Part shown: piece by piece, positions 17,377 to 28,055 of the stretch
Numbering within the stretch: the first letter of the stretch is position 1
Layout of the letters: each line of letters starts with the position of its first letter
NCBI RefSeq assembly: GCF_024347315.1
Contig: NZ_AP025461.1
Span: 930,001 to 994,000 of the forward strand
Reading direction: 5' to 3'
DNA: 64,000 nt
Source of the DNA: Vibrio atlanticus
Lineage (GTDB): Bacteria; Pseudomonadota; Gammaproteobacteria; Enterobacterales; Vibrionaceae
The notes under the pieces: generated by a model
The model's input: only the letters and a program-made list of their open reading frames with translations
Database searches by the model: none
Told to the model about the DNA's origin: nothing
Made by a program: the position numbers and the translations under genes

Positions 17377-17739
17377 GTGAAAATCCATAGAATTAACCCG
17401 ACCAAACGTTGGTCTGATGTGACTGTGTTTAACGGTATTGCAAGCTTTGTTGAAGTACCAGAGACGGATACAACGGCAGGAATTAAGAGTCAGGTTCAGC
17501 AAATCTTCGAACAAGCTGAAGAAATGATGAGTTTGGTAGACAGCGATAAATCTCGTGTATTGTCAGTGACTATTTACCTAACGGATTTCGCTAACTTTGA
17601 TGCACTCAATGAAGTGTGGGAAGAGTGGTTCCCTGAAGGTTGCGCGCCAAGCCGTGCGTGCGTGAAAGCAGAACTCGCTAACCCTGAACTATTGGTTGAG
17701 ATGTCATTCATGGTTGCTGCTGGTGAAAAGTTTCAATAA
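17377..17739 (+). CDS. Stand-alone RidA-family protein
   Basis: 120 residues, one RidA/YjgF domain of normal length. It has VEVPETDTTAGIKSQVQQIFEQAEEMM, LSVTIYLTDFANFDALNEVWEEWFP and APSRACV. Unlike the triple-domain protein, it keeps both the substrate arginine (R93) and a Glu at the Glu120-equivalent position (E108 in LLVEMS). It can plausibly act as an enamine/imine deaminase trimer. The start is GTG at 17377 with AGAAGAG upstream. A strong terminator follows at 17806. Confidence 0.9.
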   Translation: MKIHRINPTKRWSDVTVFNGIASFVEVPETDTTAGIKSQVQQIFEQAEEMMSLVDSDKSRVLSVTIYLTDFANFDALNEVWEEWFPEGCAPSRACVKAELANPELLVEMSFMVAAGEKFQ

Positions 17740-17805
17740 GCCGAAATCTCGGTAGATACAAGCGCTAGTAGACATAACTATTAATAAAGTCGACAGCGAA
17801 CAGAT

Positions 17806-17848
17806 AAAAAAAGCCACTCAGGTGAATCACTTGAGTGGCTTTTTAGTG
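17806..17848. terminator. Bidirectional terminator between ridA-like gene and BCCT gene
   Basis: A stem of 11 bp or more (GCCACTCAGGT paired with ACTTGAGTGGC, one wobble) is flanked by A and T runs on opposite sides. It serves convergent genes ending at 17739 and 17883. Confidence 0.85.
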
Positions 17849-17882
17849 TTCTACGCTATCCGAAACTAAATCGGATTAGGTA

Positions 17883-19469
17883 TTAAGCGAGACCTTGATC
17901 TCTTGCCATCTGCTTCGCGATCTTCGGTGCATGCCATAGACATGGCAGCAAGATAAACGAAACAGGAACGGCAGTGATCACAATGAACGACTGCAGAGCT
18001 GAGATGCCGCCAGAGCCCATTGAGATAAGCGCGATAGCCACTGCCCCCATAATGACGCCCCAGAATGTTCTAACTGCTGAGTTAGGTTCTGTTGTGCCAG
18101 TCATTACTACACTGATGGTGTAGGTCATTGAGTCACCTGTGGTCACGATGAACGTGGTCGTCAGGATAAGGAACAGGATTGCAATCAGAGTCGGGAACGG
18201 TAGTTGCGAAGTAATAGCTAGTAGTACAGCTGGAAGGTTGAAACCTTCGAATGCGCTAGATATTACGCCTGGGTTCTCTAATTCAAACGCTAAGCCACTA
18301 CCACCAACAATGCTGAACCAAAAACAAGTCACAAGCGGTGCAACGATGCTGATAGAAACGATCATTTGGCGAATAGTTCGGCCACGTGAGATACGAGCAA
18401 TGAAGATCGCCATCATTGGGCCATAACCTAAGAACCAACCCCAGAAGAATACAGTCCAGCCACCTAGCCACGCAGTATCTTGGCGGTATAGCGCCATTGG
18501 GATAAAGTTGTCGACCATTTCACCGATGCCTTGTAGGTAACCATCAATGATAAAGCTGGTTGGGCCAACAAGGAGAATGTAAACGATTAGGCACACCGAT
18601 AAGATGATGTTGTAACGGCTTACCAGTTGGATGCCTTTACTTAGACCACTTAATGCCGACAGCGTATACATTGCAATAGCGAATAGAATAACGACGCTTT
18701 GGGTAGCAAAGCTGTCAGAAATTCCAAACAGCTCGCTCAACGCATAGCTGATCTGTAGGCCAAGGAAGCCGATAGGGCCGATTGTACCTGCGGCTACTGC
18801 CACAATGCTGCACGCATCAACGACGTTACCAATCCAACTGCTGATTGCCTTGTCGCCCAGTACTGGGTAAAGCAGGGTGCGTGGCTTAAGAGGAAGGCCT
18901 TTTTCGTAGTGCAAGTACATAAGCACAATCGAAGAGAGACCACCTAAGATAGCCCATGCAAGGAAACCCCAGTGCATGAAAGATTGTGATAGTGCATTGA
19001 ATGCCATCGCTTGAGGGTCTGCATTGCCATACAGCGGTGGAGCTGAAACAAAGTGAGCAATTGGCTCTGCAGCTGCCCAGAACACGCCACCACCCGCAAG
19101 GAGTGTACATAGGACGATAGACATCCATTTAAACGTGGTCATTTCTGGTAGGGCAAGCTTCCCTAAACGAACATGGCCTGTGCGACTTAGTGCAAGCACT
19201 AAACCGATAATGAAATTGAGTAGTAGTAGGACTTGCCAGAAAGCACCGAACCATTTAGTTGAGTAACTAAAGCCGATGTTGACAAGTTCGGACAATACGG
19301 AGGTGTTGGTGAAAGCAAGGATGACAAAGAGGGTCAGGAAACTGCCACTCAGCCAAAAGACTGGGTTTCCGAGTTCCAGTTTTTCACCCAAAGATTGAGC
19401 TCTATTGAAATCGATAGAAGTAGATTCTGCGTTGATGTTTTCGTTGGCGACTTGCGTCAAGTTGGACAT
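17883..19469 (-). CDS. BCCT-family transporter (betaine/choline/carnitine type)
   Basis: About 528 residues from the ATG at 19469; a GTG 16 codons upstream is an alternative start. About 12 hydrophobic segments. The BCCT signature is clear: GWTVFFWGWFLGYGPMMAIFIARISRGRTIRQ-like (about residues 340-370), plus GGGVFWAAAEPIAHF with aromatic-box residues. The family imports quaternary ammonium or betaine-like solutes with Na+ or H+ for osmoprotection or catabolism. Several signature residues deviate from BetT/OpuD (GYGPM rather than WSPF), so the substrate may differ. No catabolic gene is adjacent. Confidence 0.9.
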   Translation of the reverse strand: MSNLTQVANENINAESTSIDFNRAQSLGEKLELGNPVFWLSGSFLTLFVILAFTNTSVLSELVNIGFSYSTKWFGAFWQVLLLLNFIIGLVLALSRTGHVRLGKLALPEMTTFKWMSIVLCTLLAGGGVFWAAAEPIAHFVSAPPLYGNADPQAMAFNALSQSFMHWGFLAWAILGGLSSIVLMYLHYEKGLPLKPRTLLYPVLGDKAISSWIGNVVDACSIVAVAAGTIGPIGFLGLQISYALSELFGISDSFATQSVVILFAIAMYTLSALSGLSKGIQLVSRYNIILSVCLIVYILLVGPTSFIIDGYLQGIGEMVDNFIPMALYRQDTAWLGGWTVFFWGWFLGYGPMMAIFIARISRGRTIRQMIVSISIVAPLVTCFWFSIVGGSGLAFELENPGVISSAFEGFNLPAVLLAITSQLPFPTLIAILFLILTTTFIVTTGDSMTYTISVVMTGTTEPNSAVRTFWGVIMGAVAIALISMGSGGISALQSFIVITAVPVSFILLPCLWHAPKIAKQMARDQGLA

Positions 19470-19919
19470 TATTTCTTCGCTATATTTGGCTCTTTCAAGC
19501 CTATGTATTTCTCCCACATTTGGATAAAAATGTGAGGCTCGTCAAAAAAGCCGCTGATACTAACATATTTGTAATCAAAAAGTGGGCGATTTCATAAAAT
19601 AATCCCAAATCGCCAATAAACTCCTACTTTTTGGTTAGTTTTGATACGAATTTTTCTCAAACTCAAATCACATTTCTGACTTTTGAGACATTATTTTTTT
19701 AGCTTTCCGAAATAAATTAATATTAGTTGTTGGTGCAAAATAAGTGTCGAATCATTGCATGCTATAAACAAATTAATGCGAGTCATTTTATAAATAATAA
19801 ATATTTTAGGTGTTTAATTGGCACTGTTACCTACAGTTGTTTTGCGAAGGAATTTAAGTGGCAAAAAAAGTGTCATTTACTTTAAATATCTTAAAACAAC
19901 AACTTAAGGGACTGCTAAC
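19470..19919. other. 450-bp divergent promoter region (BCCT / chitinase)
   Basis: No gene is visible. It is AT-rich, with several T and A tracts, and must carry the promoters for both divergent genes. AAGGGA lies about nine bases before the chitinase ATG. No confident CRP or other operator was recognised. Confidence 0.5.
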
Positions 19920-22900
19920 ATGCACCTAAATCAAGGAAGAGTGGCCAAAAAGGTTTTTACACTCAGTACTCTCACTGCGTCATGCTTAATGGCTTTCAAT
20001 AGCTATGCGGCTGTGGATTGCTCAACGTTAGAAGCGTGGGATCCTGCCACGGTTTACACCGGCGGCGATCAAGTTTCACATGACAGCAGCGCGTACTCAG
20101 CAAATTACTGGAATCAGAACAACAACCCAAGTCAATTTGAAGGTGACTACGCACAGTGGAAAAAGCTAGATGTGTGTAGCGGCAATGGAGGTGGAGGTAC
20201 ACCAAATGAAGCACCAACGGCTTCGTTAACGACTCCATCTGCCTCTGACATGTTCACTGAAGGCGATAACGTGGTGTTGAGTGCAACGGCGCTAGATTCC
20301 GACGGCAGTGTTACTTCGGTTGAATTCTTCATTGATGGAACTTCAGTCGCGGTTGTTACAGCAGCACCTTTCGAAGCGGTTTGGGCTGCAACGTCTGGTA
20401 GCCATCAGGTTTCGGTTGTTGCTACAGACAATGAAGGCGCGGCTAGCTTAGCGAGCGCGGTCTCTATTTCTGTCGATTCAGTTACACCTGGAAATGAAGC
20501 GCCGACAGTTTCGGTTGCGCTTTCTGCATCTTCGGTCGATGTTGGTGGTGTGGTGACGCTTACCGCAACAGCAACAGACAGCGATGGCACGGTTGATAAG
20601 GTCGATTTTTATGTGGCAGGTTCTTTAGTCGGAACGGCTGCGACAAGCCCATACACGCTTAACTACACAACCACTCAAGCAGGCTCTCTAGCGGTTTACG
20701 CGAAAGCGACAGACAATCAAGGGGCAACGGCTGAATCAGCACTGACTTCTTTGACAGTCAATGGCGGCACAACAGTGAGTACATGTCGACCTGATGGCTT
20801 GTATCAAACTCAAGGTGTCGATGTTCCTTACTGTACGATTTACGATGATGAAGGCCGTGAGAAAATGGGCGCGGATCATCCACGTCGTGTTATTGGTTAC
20901 TTCACAAGTTGGCGTGCCGGGGATGACCCACAAGCCGCTTATTTGGTTAATGACATTCCTTGGGAACAACTCACACACATTAACTACGCTTTCGTGAGCA
21001 TTGGCTCAGATGGCAAAGTAAACGTGGGTGATGTGAACGATCCGAACAACGCAGCGGTTGGTAAAGAGTGGCCGGGCGTGGAAGTTGACCCTGCATTAGG
21101 CTTCAAAGGTCACTTCGGTGCATTAGCGACAGCGAAGAAAAAACACGATGTTAAGACTTTAATCTCAATCGGTGGTTGGGCGGAGACCGGTGGCCACTTT
21201 GCCACTGATGGTAGCCGAGTGGCTGATGGTGGTTTCTATACCATGACGACCAATGCTGACGGTTCTATTAACCATCAAGGTATCGAAACATTCGCAACTT
21301 CAGCGGTTGAAATGCTTCGTAAATACCAGTTCGATGGTCTAGATATCGATTATGAATACCCAACGTCAATGGCGGGCGCAGGTAATCCGTACGATAAAGA
21401 CTTTATGGAACCACGTCGTCAATACCTATGGGCTTCTTACCAAGTGTTGATGAAAGTGTTGCGTGAGAAGCTTGATGTAGCCTCTGCGCAAGACGGCAAT
21501 CACTACATGTTAACGATCGCGGCGCCTTCTTCGGGTTACCTACTGCGCGGTATGGAAACATTCGATGTCACCAAGTACCTCGATTACGTAAACATCATGT
21601 CTTATGACCTTCACGGTGCGTGGAACGATCACGTAGGTCATAACGCTGCGTTGTTTGATACAGGTAAAGATTCAGAGTTAGCACAGTGGAACGTATACGG
21701 CACAGCGGCTTACGGCGGTATCGGTTATCTGAATACGGATTGGGCCTACCACTACTTCCGTGGTTCTATGCCAGCAGGTCGTATTAACATCGGTGTGCCT
21801 TACTACACACGTGGTTGGCAAGGTGTAACTGGTGGTGAGAATGGTCTTTGGGGCCGAGCAGCACTGCCAAACCAAGCTGAATGCTCAGCAGGTACTGGTG
21901 AAGGCGAGAAGAACAACTGTGGCCATGGCGCAATTGGTATCGATAACATGTGGCACGATACTGATCCGAAAGGCAACGAAATGGGTGCAGGTTCAAACCC
22001 AATGTGGCATGCGAAGAACTTAGAGAAAGGCATTTGGGGTTCTTATGCAGCAGCTTACAAGCTTGATCCTGTTAACGATCCTTCAGATGTTCTAACGGGG
22101 ACTTACACGCGTAACTATGACAGCGTGGCTGTTGCTCCTTGGTTGTGGAACGCAGAGAAGGGCGTATTCCTTTCAACGGAAGATAAAGATTCTATCGATG
22201 TGAAAGCCGATTACGTTATCGACAAAGAAATCGGTGGCATCATGTTCTGGGAACTAGCAGGGGATTACAACTGTTACGTACTCGATGCGAACGGTAACCG
22301 AACTTCAATCGATACAACCGAACAGGCGTGTAATAGCGGAAACGGTGAGTTCCACATGGGTAACACTATGACGAAAGCTATCTACGATAAGTTTAAGTCA
22401 GCTACTCCATATGGAAACAAGGTTGCAACGGGTGCTATCCCAACGGAAGCATTAGATATTACTGTCTCTGTAGGTGGCTTCAAAGTCGGTGATCAAAACT
22501 ATCCAATTAACCCTAAGATCACGTTTAAAAACAATACAGGTCAAGCGCTTCCTGGTGGTACTGAGTTCCAGTTCGATATCCCAGTGTCTGCACCTGATAA
22601 CGCAAAAGACCAATCGGGTGGTGGCTTATCCGTTATTGCTTCTGGTCACACTCGTGCCAATAATATTGGTGGTCTAGATGGTCCGATGCACAGAGTAGCG
22701 TTTACGTTACCTGCATGGAAAGAGCTTCCTGCTGGTGGTGTGTATGAACTCGATATGGTTTATTACTTGCCAATTTCTGGCCCTGCAAACTATACAGTGA
22801 ATGTGAATAGTGTCGATTATGCATTTAGCTTTGAGCAGCCGGATCTACCACTGGGTGATATCAGTACTGGTGGCGGTAATCCTGGTGATGGCGGTACCAA

Positions 22901-23087
22901 CCCAGGTACATGCGATACTGCGGGTTTAGCTGTATATCCCGATTTACCTCAGAAAGATTGGGCGGGTAACCCAAGCCACGCAAACACGGGCGACCAAGTG
23001 GTTCATAACGGTAGTGTTTACCAAGCAAACTGGTGGACAAGTGCCGAGCCGGGTAGTGACGGCAGTTGGACCAAAGTGTGCTCTTAA
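19920..23087 (+). CDS. Secreted multidomain chitinase (GH18)
   Basis: 1055 residues. Domains in order: signal peptide (about 1-30, ending SYAA); chitin-binding CBM5/12-like module (about 32-80, [21 protein letters not shown]); two Ig/PKD-like modules (about 95-190 and 198-288, each with the ATDSDG pattern); GH18 catalytic domain (about 310-830). The catalytic motif is DGLDIDYE at residues 472-479, with E479 as the acid/base. A linker module (about 850-985) follows, then a Gly-rich linker and a second CBM5/12-like domain (about 1003-1055, [25 protein letters not shown]). It hydrolyses chitin outside the cell, probably exported by type II secretion. Chitin-binding modules at both ends are typical of enzymes acting on crystalline chitin. 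A perfect terminator follows. Confidence 0.95.
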   Translation: MHLNQGRVAKKVFTLSTLTASCLMAFNSYAAVDCSTLEAWDPATVYTGGDQVSHDSSAYSANYWNQNNNPSQFEGDYAQWKKLDVCSGNGGGGTPNEAPTASLTTPSASDMFTEGDNVVLSATALDSDGSVTSVEFFIDGTSVAVVTAAPFEAVWAATSGSHQVSVVATDNEGAASLASAVSISVDSVTPGNEAPTVSVALSASSVDVGGVVTLTATATDSDGTVDKVDFYVAGSLVGTAATSPYTLNYTTTQAGSLAVYAKATDNQGATAESALTSLTVNGGTTVSTCRPDGLYQTQGVDVPYCTIYDDEGREKMGADHPRRVIGYFTSWRAGDDPQAAYLVNDIPWEQLTHINYAFVSIGSDGKVNVGDVNDPNNAAVGKEWPGVEVDPALGFKGHFGALATAKKKHDVKTLISIGGWAETGGHFATDGSRVADGGFYTMTTNADGSINHQGIETFATSAVEMLRKYQFDGLDIDYEYPTSMAGAGNPYDKDFMEPRRQYLWASYQVLMKVLREKLDVASAQDGNHYMLTIAAPSSGYLLRGMETFDVTKYLDYVNIMSYDLHGAWNDHVGHNAALFDTGKDSELAQWNVYGTAAYGGIGYLNTDWAYHYFRGSMPAGRINIGVPYYTRGWQGVTGGENGLWGRAALPNQAECSAGTGEGEKNNCGHGAIGIDNMWHDTDPKGNEMGAGSNPMWHAKNLEKGIWGSYAAAYKLDPVNDPSDVLTGTYTRNYDSVAVAPWLWNAEKGVFLSTEDKDSIDVKADYVIDKEIGGIMFWELAGDYNCYVLDANGNRTSIDTTEQACNSGNGEFHMGNTMTKAIYDKFKSATPYGNKVATGAIPTEALDITVSVGGFKVGDQNYPINPKITFKNNTGQALPGGTEFQFDIPVSAPDNAKDQSGGGLSVIASGHTRANNIGGLDGPMHRVAFTLPAWKELPAGGVYELDMVYYLPISGPANYTVNVNSVDYAFSFEQPDLPLGDISTGGGNPGDGGTNPGTCDTAGLAVYPDLPQKDWAGNPSHANTGDQVVHNGSVYQANWWTSAEPGSDGSWTKVCS

Positions 23088-23210
23088 TTTAAGGCTAAGC
23101 AATGTATTTATAGACAATAGAGCGTAGTAATAGGTAATAAATGCGAATGCTTTTAAGTCGATTTATCAGGACGTTAGTATAAATTAAGTTATCAATTTAA
23201 ACGTAAAATC

Positions 23211-23244
23211 AAAACGCCGAACTGAATCCAGTTCGGCGTTTTTG
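23211..23244 (+). terminator. Chitinase terminator
   Basis: A perfect 12-bp GC-rich stem (23213-23224 with 23229-23240), a 4-base loop AATC and a trailing T-run. Confidence 0.9.
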
Positions 23245-23379
23245 CTATAAGTCACAGATTGCACATGAAGGGCGCTATTAATATCGACTATCGTTCAGTA
23301 AAATAGATAAATGTGATATAAAACAGTCTGCTTATAAGAACATTAGCGTTACCTAAAATTTAAAAGCTATGAGGTAATT

Positions 23380-24843
23380 TTGAAAGTAAGACGTAAGTAT
23401 ATCCTCAACTTTTCCATCGTGTTGGCCCTACTATCTCTGGTCCTCTCCGCTATTCAATTTAACCGAACCAAAGAATCACTTTTAGAGTCTAATCAATTCT
23501 TCTTCCGTACTATTGTAAACGCAAGCTACGACATTGTAGACAACACAGTCAATGAAGCTATTAAAACCTATCTCAAAGGTGTGACTGATACTGTCGCTTC
23601 TCACACATTAGGTGTCACTCAAGAACAAGAAGTTAAAGAAGTCATCCGAATTGCTAACGAATTAGTGATTGGAGAGTCAGGTTATATCTATTTAATGTCA
23701 CCACAAGGTGTCCACCTGTATCACCCGTTTTTACAAGGGCAAAATCGCGCGCATTTAATCCATATTCAAACGCAACTGACCTCAAAGTCTGGAATGACTC
23801 AGTATTCTCATGCTAATCCACATGAAGTCGGCAAGCGTGCGAAGGTCGCGTATTCAGTGAGGCTACCGAGTGGCAATACATTGGTGGCGACCACTTATAA
23901 AGATGAACTCATGTACTTGGTTGATCTCGAAGCGCTTAAAGATAAACTAAGGAAGTATTCATATGGCGATAGCGGTTATGTATATATCGTTGATTTACAA
24001 GGCGAGCTAGTCCTCCGACCCAATTTTGAACACGAACACTTGAAAGCCTTAATTGGTTATTCATCAGAGTTGCTCATCGATAAGGTCGTTGCTGAGCCTG
24101 AAGGGCATTTTAGTTACTCAATTTAAGATGACAACGGTACGACAAACAAAAACATTTTCTATAAGTTCTACCCATATCTGAATTGGATCATTTCTGCTGG
24201 AGTTTTGGAGCAAGAGCTCAATAAGAACCACAGTTTATTGCTAGTTAGTTTGATGACCTTGGTTATAAGTTTGCTTAGCATCATCGCCGTTTTGGTGCTT
24301 TACCTGCGGCACCGTCATTTAAAGATCTTAGATGTAGCTAGCTTAGATTATCTTACGGGGTTGAGTAATCGGCGGGACTTTATTTCTCAGGTTAAGATGA
24401 GAATTTTAGAGTGTTCGCCTTATCCGTTAAAAGGTGTTGGTATCATTCTTCTAGATATTGACCATTTTAAATCGGTAAACGATCTACACGGGCATAATGA
24501 AGGCGATAGAGTGATCTGTGCCGTTGCAAAAGTATTGAAGCAATTTGCAAATGAAAATCGTCTAATTGCTCGCTATGGCGGTGAGGAATTTATCTTTGTG
24601 ACTTTTGATTGCAATGAATATCAATTGTACGAGTTGTCGGAAGAGCTTAGGCGTAGCGTCGAAAAAATTGAGGGGTTAGTGTTACCTGTAACGGTCAGTG
24701 TTGGGTGTCGCTATGCAAATGCACTGTTCCACATAGAAGGCACGATAGACCAAGCTGACAAAGCACTTTATCAAGCGAAAAAGAATGGACGCAATAACAC
24801 ACAGGTATACAGAGAGAGTCAATATCGTATTGTCTGTCATTGA
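23380..24843 (+). pseudogene. Membrane diguanylate cyclase (Cache-GGDEF) interrupted by an in-frame TAA stop
   Basis: Two open frames, 23380-24126 and 24205-24843, lie in the same reading frame and together make one normal protein of about 487 codons. The only break is TAA at 24124-24126 (codon 249). The bases between read as a sensible continuation (DDNGTTNKNIFYKFYPYLNWIISAG). The layout is TM helix, double-Cache-like periplasmic sensor (about 30-270), second TM (about 285-308), then a GGDEF domain with an intact RYGGEEF active site at 400-404. As written, translation stops inside the sensor and yields no cyclase unless it restarts. A single base change (for example from GAA, CAA or AAA) explains it. 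A sequencing error cannot be excluded. Confidence 0.85.
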
Positions 24844-24867
24844 AGTTTTCTAAAACTGATAAGCATG

Positions 24868-24905
24868 AAAAAGCCCAAATAGAACGTTCTATTTGGGCTT
24901 TTTTA
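24868..24905. terminator. Bidirectional terminator
   Basis: A long perfect inverted repeat (AAGCCCAAATAGAAC and its complement, centre at 24885/24886) is flanked by A and T runs. It serves convergent genes ending at 24843 and 24934. Confidence 0.9.
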
Positions 24906-24933
24906 GAATTGTTTGAAAGTGCTAGCCGTTAAT

Positions 24934-25188
24934 CTAAGCTTTTGCTGCTTTCATCGCTTCATTTTTTTTTTCCTTTTGCATTTTTGCAAGGAAGTAGATG
25001 TTCACACAAGCGATGAAACCGTTGGTTGCAACCACTGGCCATGCATCAATCATAACGCCGTATGCTGTGAATAGAGTACAGCCAACAAAGTTAAGGACAC
25101 GCAGACGCACGATATCTTTCATTGTTAATGAAATTGCGACCATAATAGATGCCGCGTAACCTAAAATTTCAACCATATTGAATTCCAT
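24934..25188 (-). CDS. Small YgjV/SemiSWEET-like inner-membrane protein
   Basis: 84 residues with three predicted membrane segments (about 5-22, 32-48 and 52-70) and a short Lys-rich C-terminal tail. The order of features (GYAASIMVAISLTMKD, then LRVLNFVGCTLFTAYGV, then WPVVATNGFIACVNIYFL) matches the YgjV family, which belongs to the MtN3/PQ-loop group that includes SemiSWEET sugar transporters. Three-helix members function as dimers. The transport role is inference. Flanked by a terminator on its 3' side. Confidence 0.7.
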   Translation of the reverse strand: MEFNMVEILGYAASIMVAISLTMKDIVRLRVLNFVGCTLFTAYGVMIDAWPVVATNGFIACVNIYFLAKMQKEKKNEAMKAAKA

Positions 25189-25456
25189 TGTGTGACCCTC
25201 TTAAATTTGCCGATGCTTTATCGGTACCAATTCTTCTCTTCATGAGATGATTGAGGAAGCTCCGTGCCCCGAATGGTTTGGTTATGTTTAACTAAGTTTA
25301 CTATACCGAGTCTATTTCTGTGGTTAAACCCCCAAAATGAGTAGAAGTGAAGGTTAGCGATTACGCAAACGTTTAATGATCTTTCTATTAATATAATTAC
25401 TGTTTATGTTGAAGGTCAAATTGATAATTATTCTTGTATAGGAAAGGAAGCCGCGA

Positions 25457-26041
25457 ATGATAAAACGATTCATATGTGCAACAAAAGGCGTAAATAAAGT
25501 CGCGTTGTTGGCTTTGATAGCGATTGGACTGACAGCGTGTACAACCAATGAAACGACTCCAACTCACAATTATGGCGTGGTGACCAGTGGTGACTTTGAT
25601 TTCATGAAGCATGGGGTAGTCACGTACTCATGGCATCCCGAATCAGAGCAAGTGTACCTTTCTGAAAAATATGACAAGACGGTCGTCACTGATCTTGTAC
25701 GCGAAGCGATTAAAGAACAACTTTCATTGAAAGGTTATCAGTTGAAATCCGGGGCTGGTGATGTCGTAGTGGGTTTTGGATTAGCTGAAGAATCTGAACT
25801 GAACGATGAATCGATCTTTGATGCGATTCAGCTATCTACAGGTGTGCCATTTTATAGTGATGATGGAAAGGTAAGCGAGAAAGGATCTTTGTATATTGCT
25901 TTTTTTGTTCCTAATTCGGAAGTTATACAGTGGCAAGCACTGGCGCAGTCTGGTATCCAACCTGATTTAGAGCCGAGCGAAAGCAAACAGCGGGTTATGG
26001 GCTTTGTTGAAATGTTATTTAGACGTATGCCCGAGAGGTAA
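25457..26041 (+). CDS. DUF4136-like lipoprotein
   Basis: 194 residues. Lipobox LTAC at about residue 28 marks lipidation. The mature part has the DUF4136 pattern (DFDFMKHGVVTYSWHP, VREAIKEQLSLKGYQL, GDVVVGFGLAEESE, SLYIAFFVP). Members are envelope lipoproteins of unknown function. AAAGGAAG precedes the ATG. The gene is monocistronic. Confidence 0.8.
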   Translation: MIKRFICATKGVNKVALLALIAIGLTACTTNETTPTHNYGVVTSGDFDFMKHGVVTYSWHPESEQVYLSEKYDKTVVTDLVREAIKEQLSLKGYQLKSGAGDVVVGFGLAEESELNDESIFDAIQLSTGVPFYSDDGKVSEKGSLYIAFFVPNSEVIQWQALAQSGIQPDLEPSESKQRVMGFVEMLFRRMPER

Positions 26042-26219
26042 AGCGAAGTGTTGAATGCATTCATTGAGTCAATCGTTTTTGTGTAAAAAACGGACAGGTC
26101 GCAGATTATACTTTTTTATTTGTAACGAACCGTACAAATACGTAAAGCAACGTAAAGTTCGCGCTTCTTTTGCTAGCATTTGTCTATACTGAACAAAACG
26201 TTAACTTAGGTTTAATTCA

Positions 26220-27397
26220 ATGAAACGGTTCTCAAAATACTCTCTCCCTCTATTAAGTATGTTCATTGTAAGTAACGCAGCGATCGTAGCAAATACTGCT
26301 GTCGCGGCACCTTCTATAGTACCAAGCCCACCTAGCCTAGGCGCAAAAGGGTATGTGTTAATTGATTTTAACTCTGGTGATGTGCTGGTAGAAAAAAACG
26401 CACACACTAAGTTGAACCCAGCGAGTTTAACCAAGCTTATGACCAGTTATGTGGCTGGACAAGAGATGAAACGAGGTAACATCTCTGCGGATGATCAGGT
26501 GCGAATTAGCGAAAACGCATGGGCGAAAAACTTCCCTGATTCTTCAAAAATGTTCATCGAAGTGAACACTGATGTCGCGATGATGGATCTTTACCGTGGC
26601 TTGATTATTCAATCAGGGAACGATGCGAGTGTTGCGATTGCAGAACATGTTGCTGGCTCACAAGATGCATTTGTTGACTTGATGAACTCTTGGGCAGCTT
26701 CGCTAAAACTGGAAAATACCCATTTTGCGAATGCACATGGTTTAGATGCGGACGATCTCTATTCAACGCCTTATGATATCGCTCTATTAGGCCGTGCGAT
26801 TATTCGCGATTTACCGGATGTGTATGGTTTATACAGCGAACGCTCGTTTAGCTACAACAAGATTACACAACACAACCGCAATGGCTTATTACGTGATAGA
26901 AGCTTGACGGTCGATGGCATGAAAACAGGCTACACCTCTGGTGCCGGCTACAGTTTAGCGAGTTCGGCGACACAAGGTGAGATGAGACTTATTGCGGTTG
27001 TGATGGGCGCATCAAGCGTCGTGAGTCAGACAGCAAACAATTGTTGAGCTATGGTTTTCGTTTCTTCGATACGCTAAACCCTCATCAAGGCGGTGACCAA
27101 GTCGCTGAAGAGAAGGTGTGGTTTGGTGCCCAAGATACGTTGAAGCTAGGCGTTGCAGAAGATACGTTTATTACGCTGCCTAAGTCAGACAGTAAAAAGT
27201 TAACGGCATCGATTGAACTAATCTCTGAACTGAAAGCCCCGATTTCAGAAGGCCAAACCTTAGGCGTTGTTCATTACACCGTTGATGGTGAAGATGTTCA
27301 AACTCAACCTTTGATCGCGTTGGAAGCGGTAGAGCAGGCTGGCTTGTTCAAACGCTTGATGGACTACGTAAAGCTATTTTTCGCTAGTCTGTTCTAA
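26220..27397 (+). pseudogene. D-alanyl-D-alanine carboxypeptidase (PBP5/6 type) with a frameshift
   Basis: Frame 1 (26220-27047) carries a signal peptide and the full penicillin-binding active site: S69-LT-K72, S132-G-N134 and K235-T-G237. It then loses homology and stops. Read in the other frame from about 27014, the sequence continues as KRRESDSKQLLSYGFRFFDTL and runs to 27397, matching the PBP5 C-terminal beta domain and its amphipathic membrane anchor (LFKRLMDYVKLFFASLF). One base is missing at about 27012-27013, so about 390 residues were intended. PBP5 trims the terminal D-Ala of peptidoglycan pentapeptides. The truncated product would keep the catalytic domain but lose membrane anchoring. 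The frameshift may be a real mutation or a sequencing error. Confidence 0.88.
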
Positions 27398-27593
27398 ATC
27401 GAGGCTAGTCTGTTGTAAAGCGAGATAGTGGCGATAAGTCACGATGGAAAACCTAAATAGTATGGGCGTTGTGAGTAAATCACAGCGCCTATTTTTATTT
27501 CTACATCAATCAAAACACTGCGCCGCACTATCTTTATTAGCCGTAGCGGTCGGTTTCGATTACTATACGCAAAATTTAGCAGCGTAGTCACTT

Positions 27594-27887
27594 ATGACGA
27601 TTGAGATAAAGAACGTAACCGAACCCGAAGTAACATGTGCCAATTGTCAGGCATGCTGTTGTCGTTTAGAGGTTATGATCATCACAGATACCGGTGTTCC
27701 TGAAGAGCATATTGCGTATGACGAATGGGGCGGCGAAACGATGTTGCGACTCGACGACGGTTGGTGCTCTGCGGTAGATAGAGAAACACTGATGTGTACT
27801 ATCTACGAAAACCGACCATGGATCTGTCGTGAGTTTGAAATGGGTTCTTTTGAATGCGTTGATCAGCGTAAAGATGTAATGGGCTAG
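27594..27887 (+). CDS. YkgJ-family cysteine-cluster protein
   Basis: 97 residues. The N-terminal cysteine cluster CANCQACCC (about residues 15-23) and later Cys residues in GWCSAVDRETLMCTIYENRPWICREF are the YkgJ/CxxCxxCC pattern. The family is thought to bind an Fe-S cluster or zinc; its function is not established. The start ATG has a poor ribosome-binding site, but no better start exists. Confidence 0.85.
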   Translation: MTIEIKNVTEPEVTCANCQACCCRLEVMIITDTGVPEEHIAYDEWGGETMLRLDDGWCSAVDRETLMCTIYENRPWICREFEMGSFECVDQRKDVMG

Positions 27888-28055
27888 GCATCTTCAGTAT
27901 TGAAGTTAGTAACGAAAGTGCGTTACCGAGCTGTGATAAGCACATTAAAAAATTTAAATATCAGGGTTCTATATCTTAAGCAGATGTAGAACCTTGATGC
28001 GTTTTACGAAATCGAATATTTAGTGAGATAAGAGTTTTAGTTCGATAAAAATAAC

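Noticed and set aside
23380-24843. Two separate genes: a Cache-domain sensor and a GGDEF protein
   Set aside because: Both are in the same frame, and the bases between code for sensible linking sequence, so a nonsense mutation explains it better.
27003-27030. Programmed ribosomal frameshift in the carboxypeptidase gene
   Set aside because: No slippery heptamer or downstream structure is seen at the shift point; a one-base loss is simpler.
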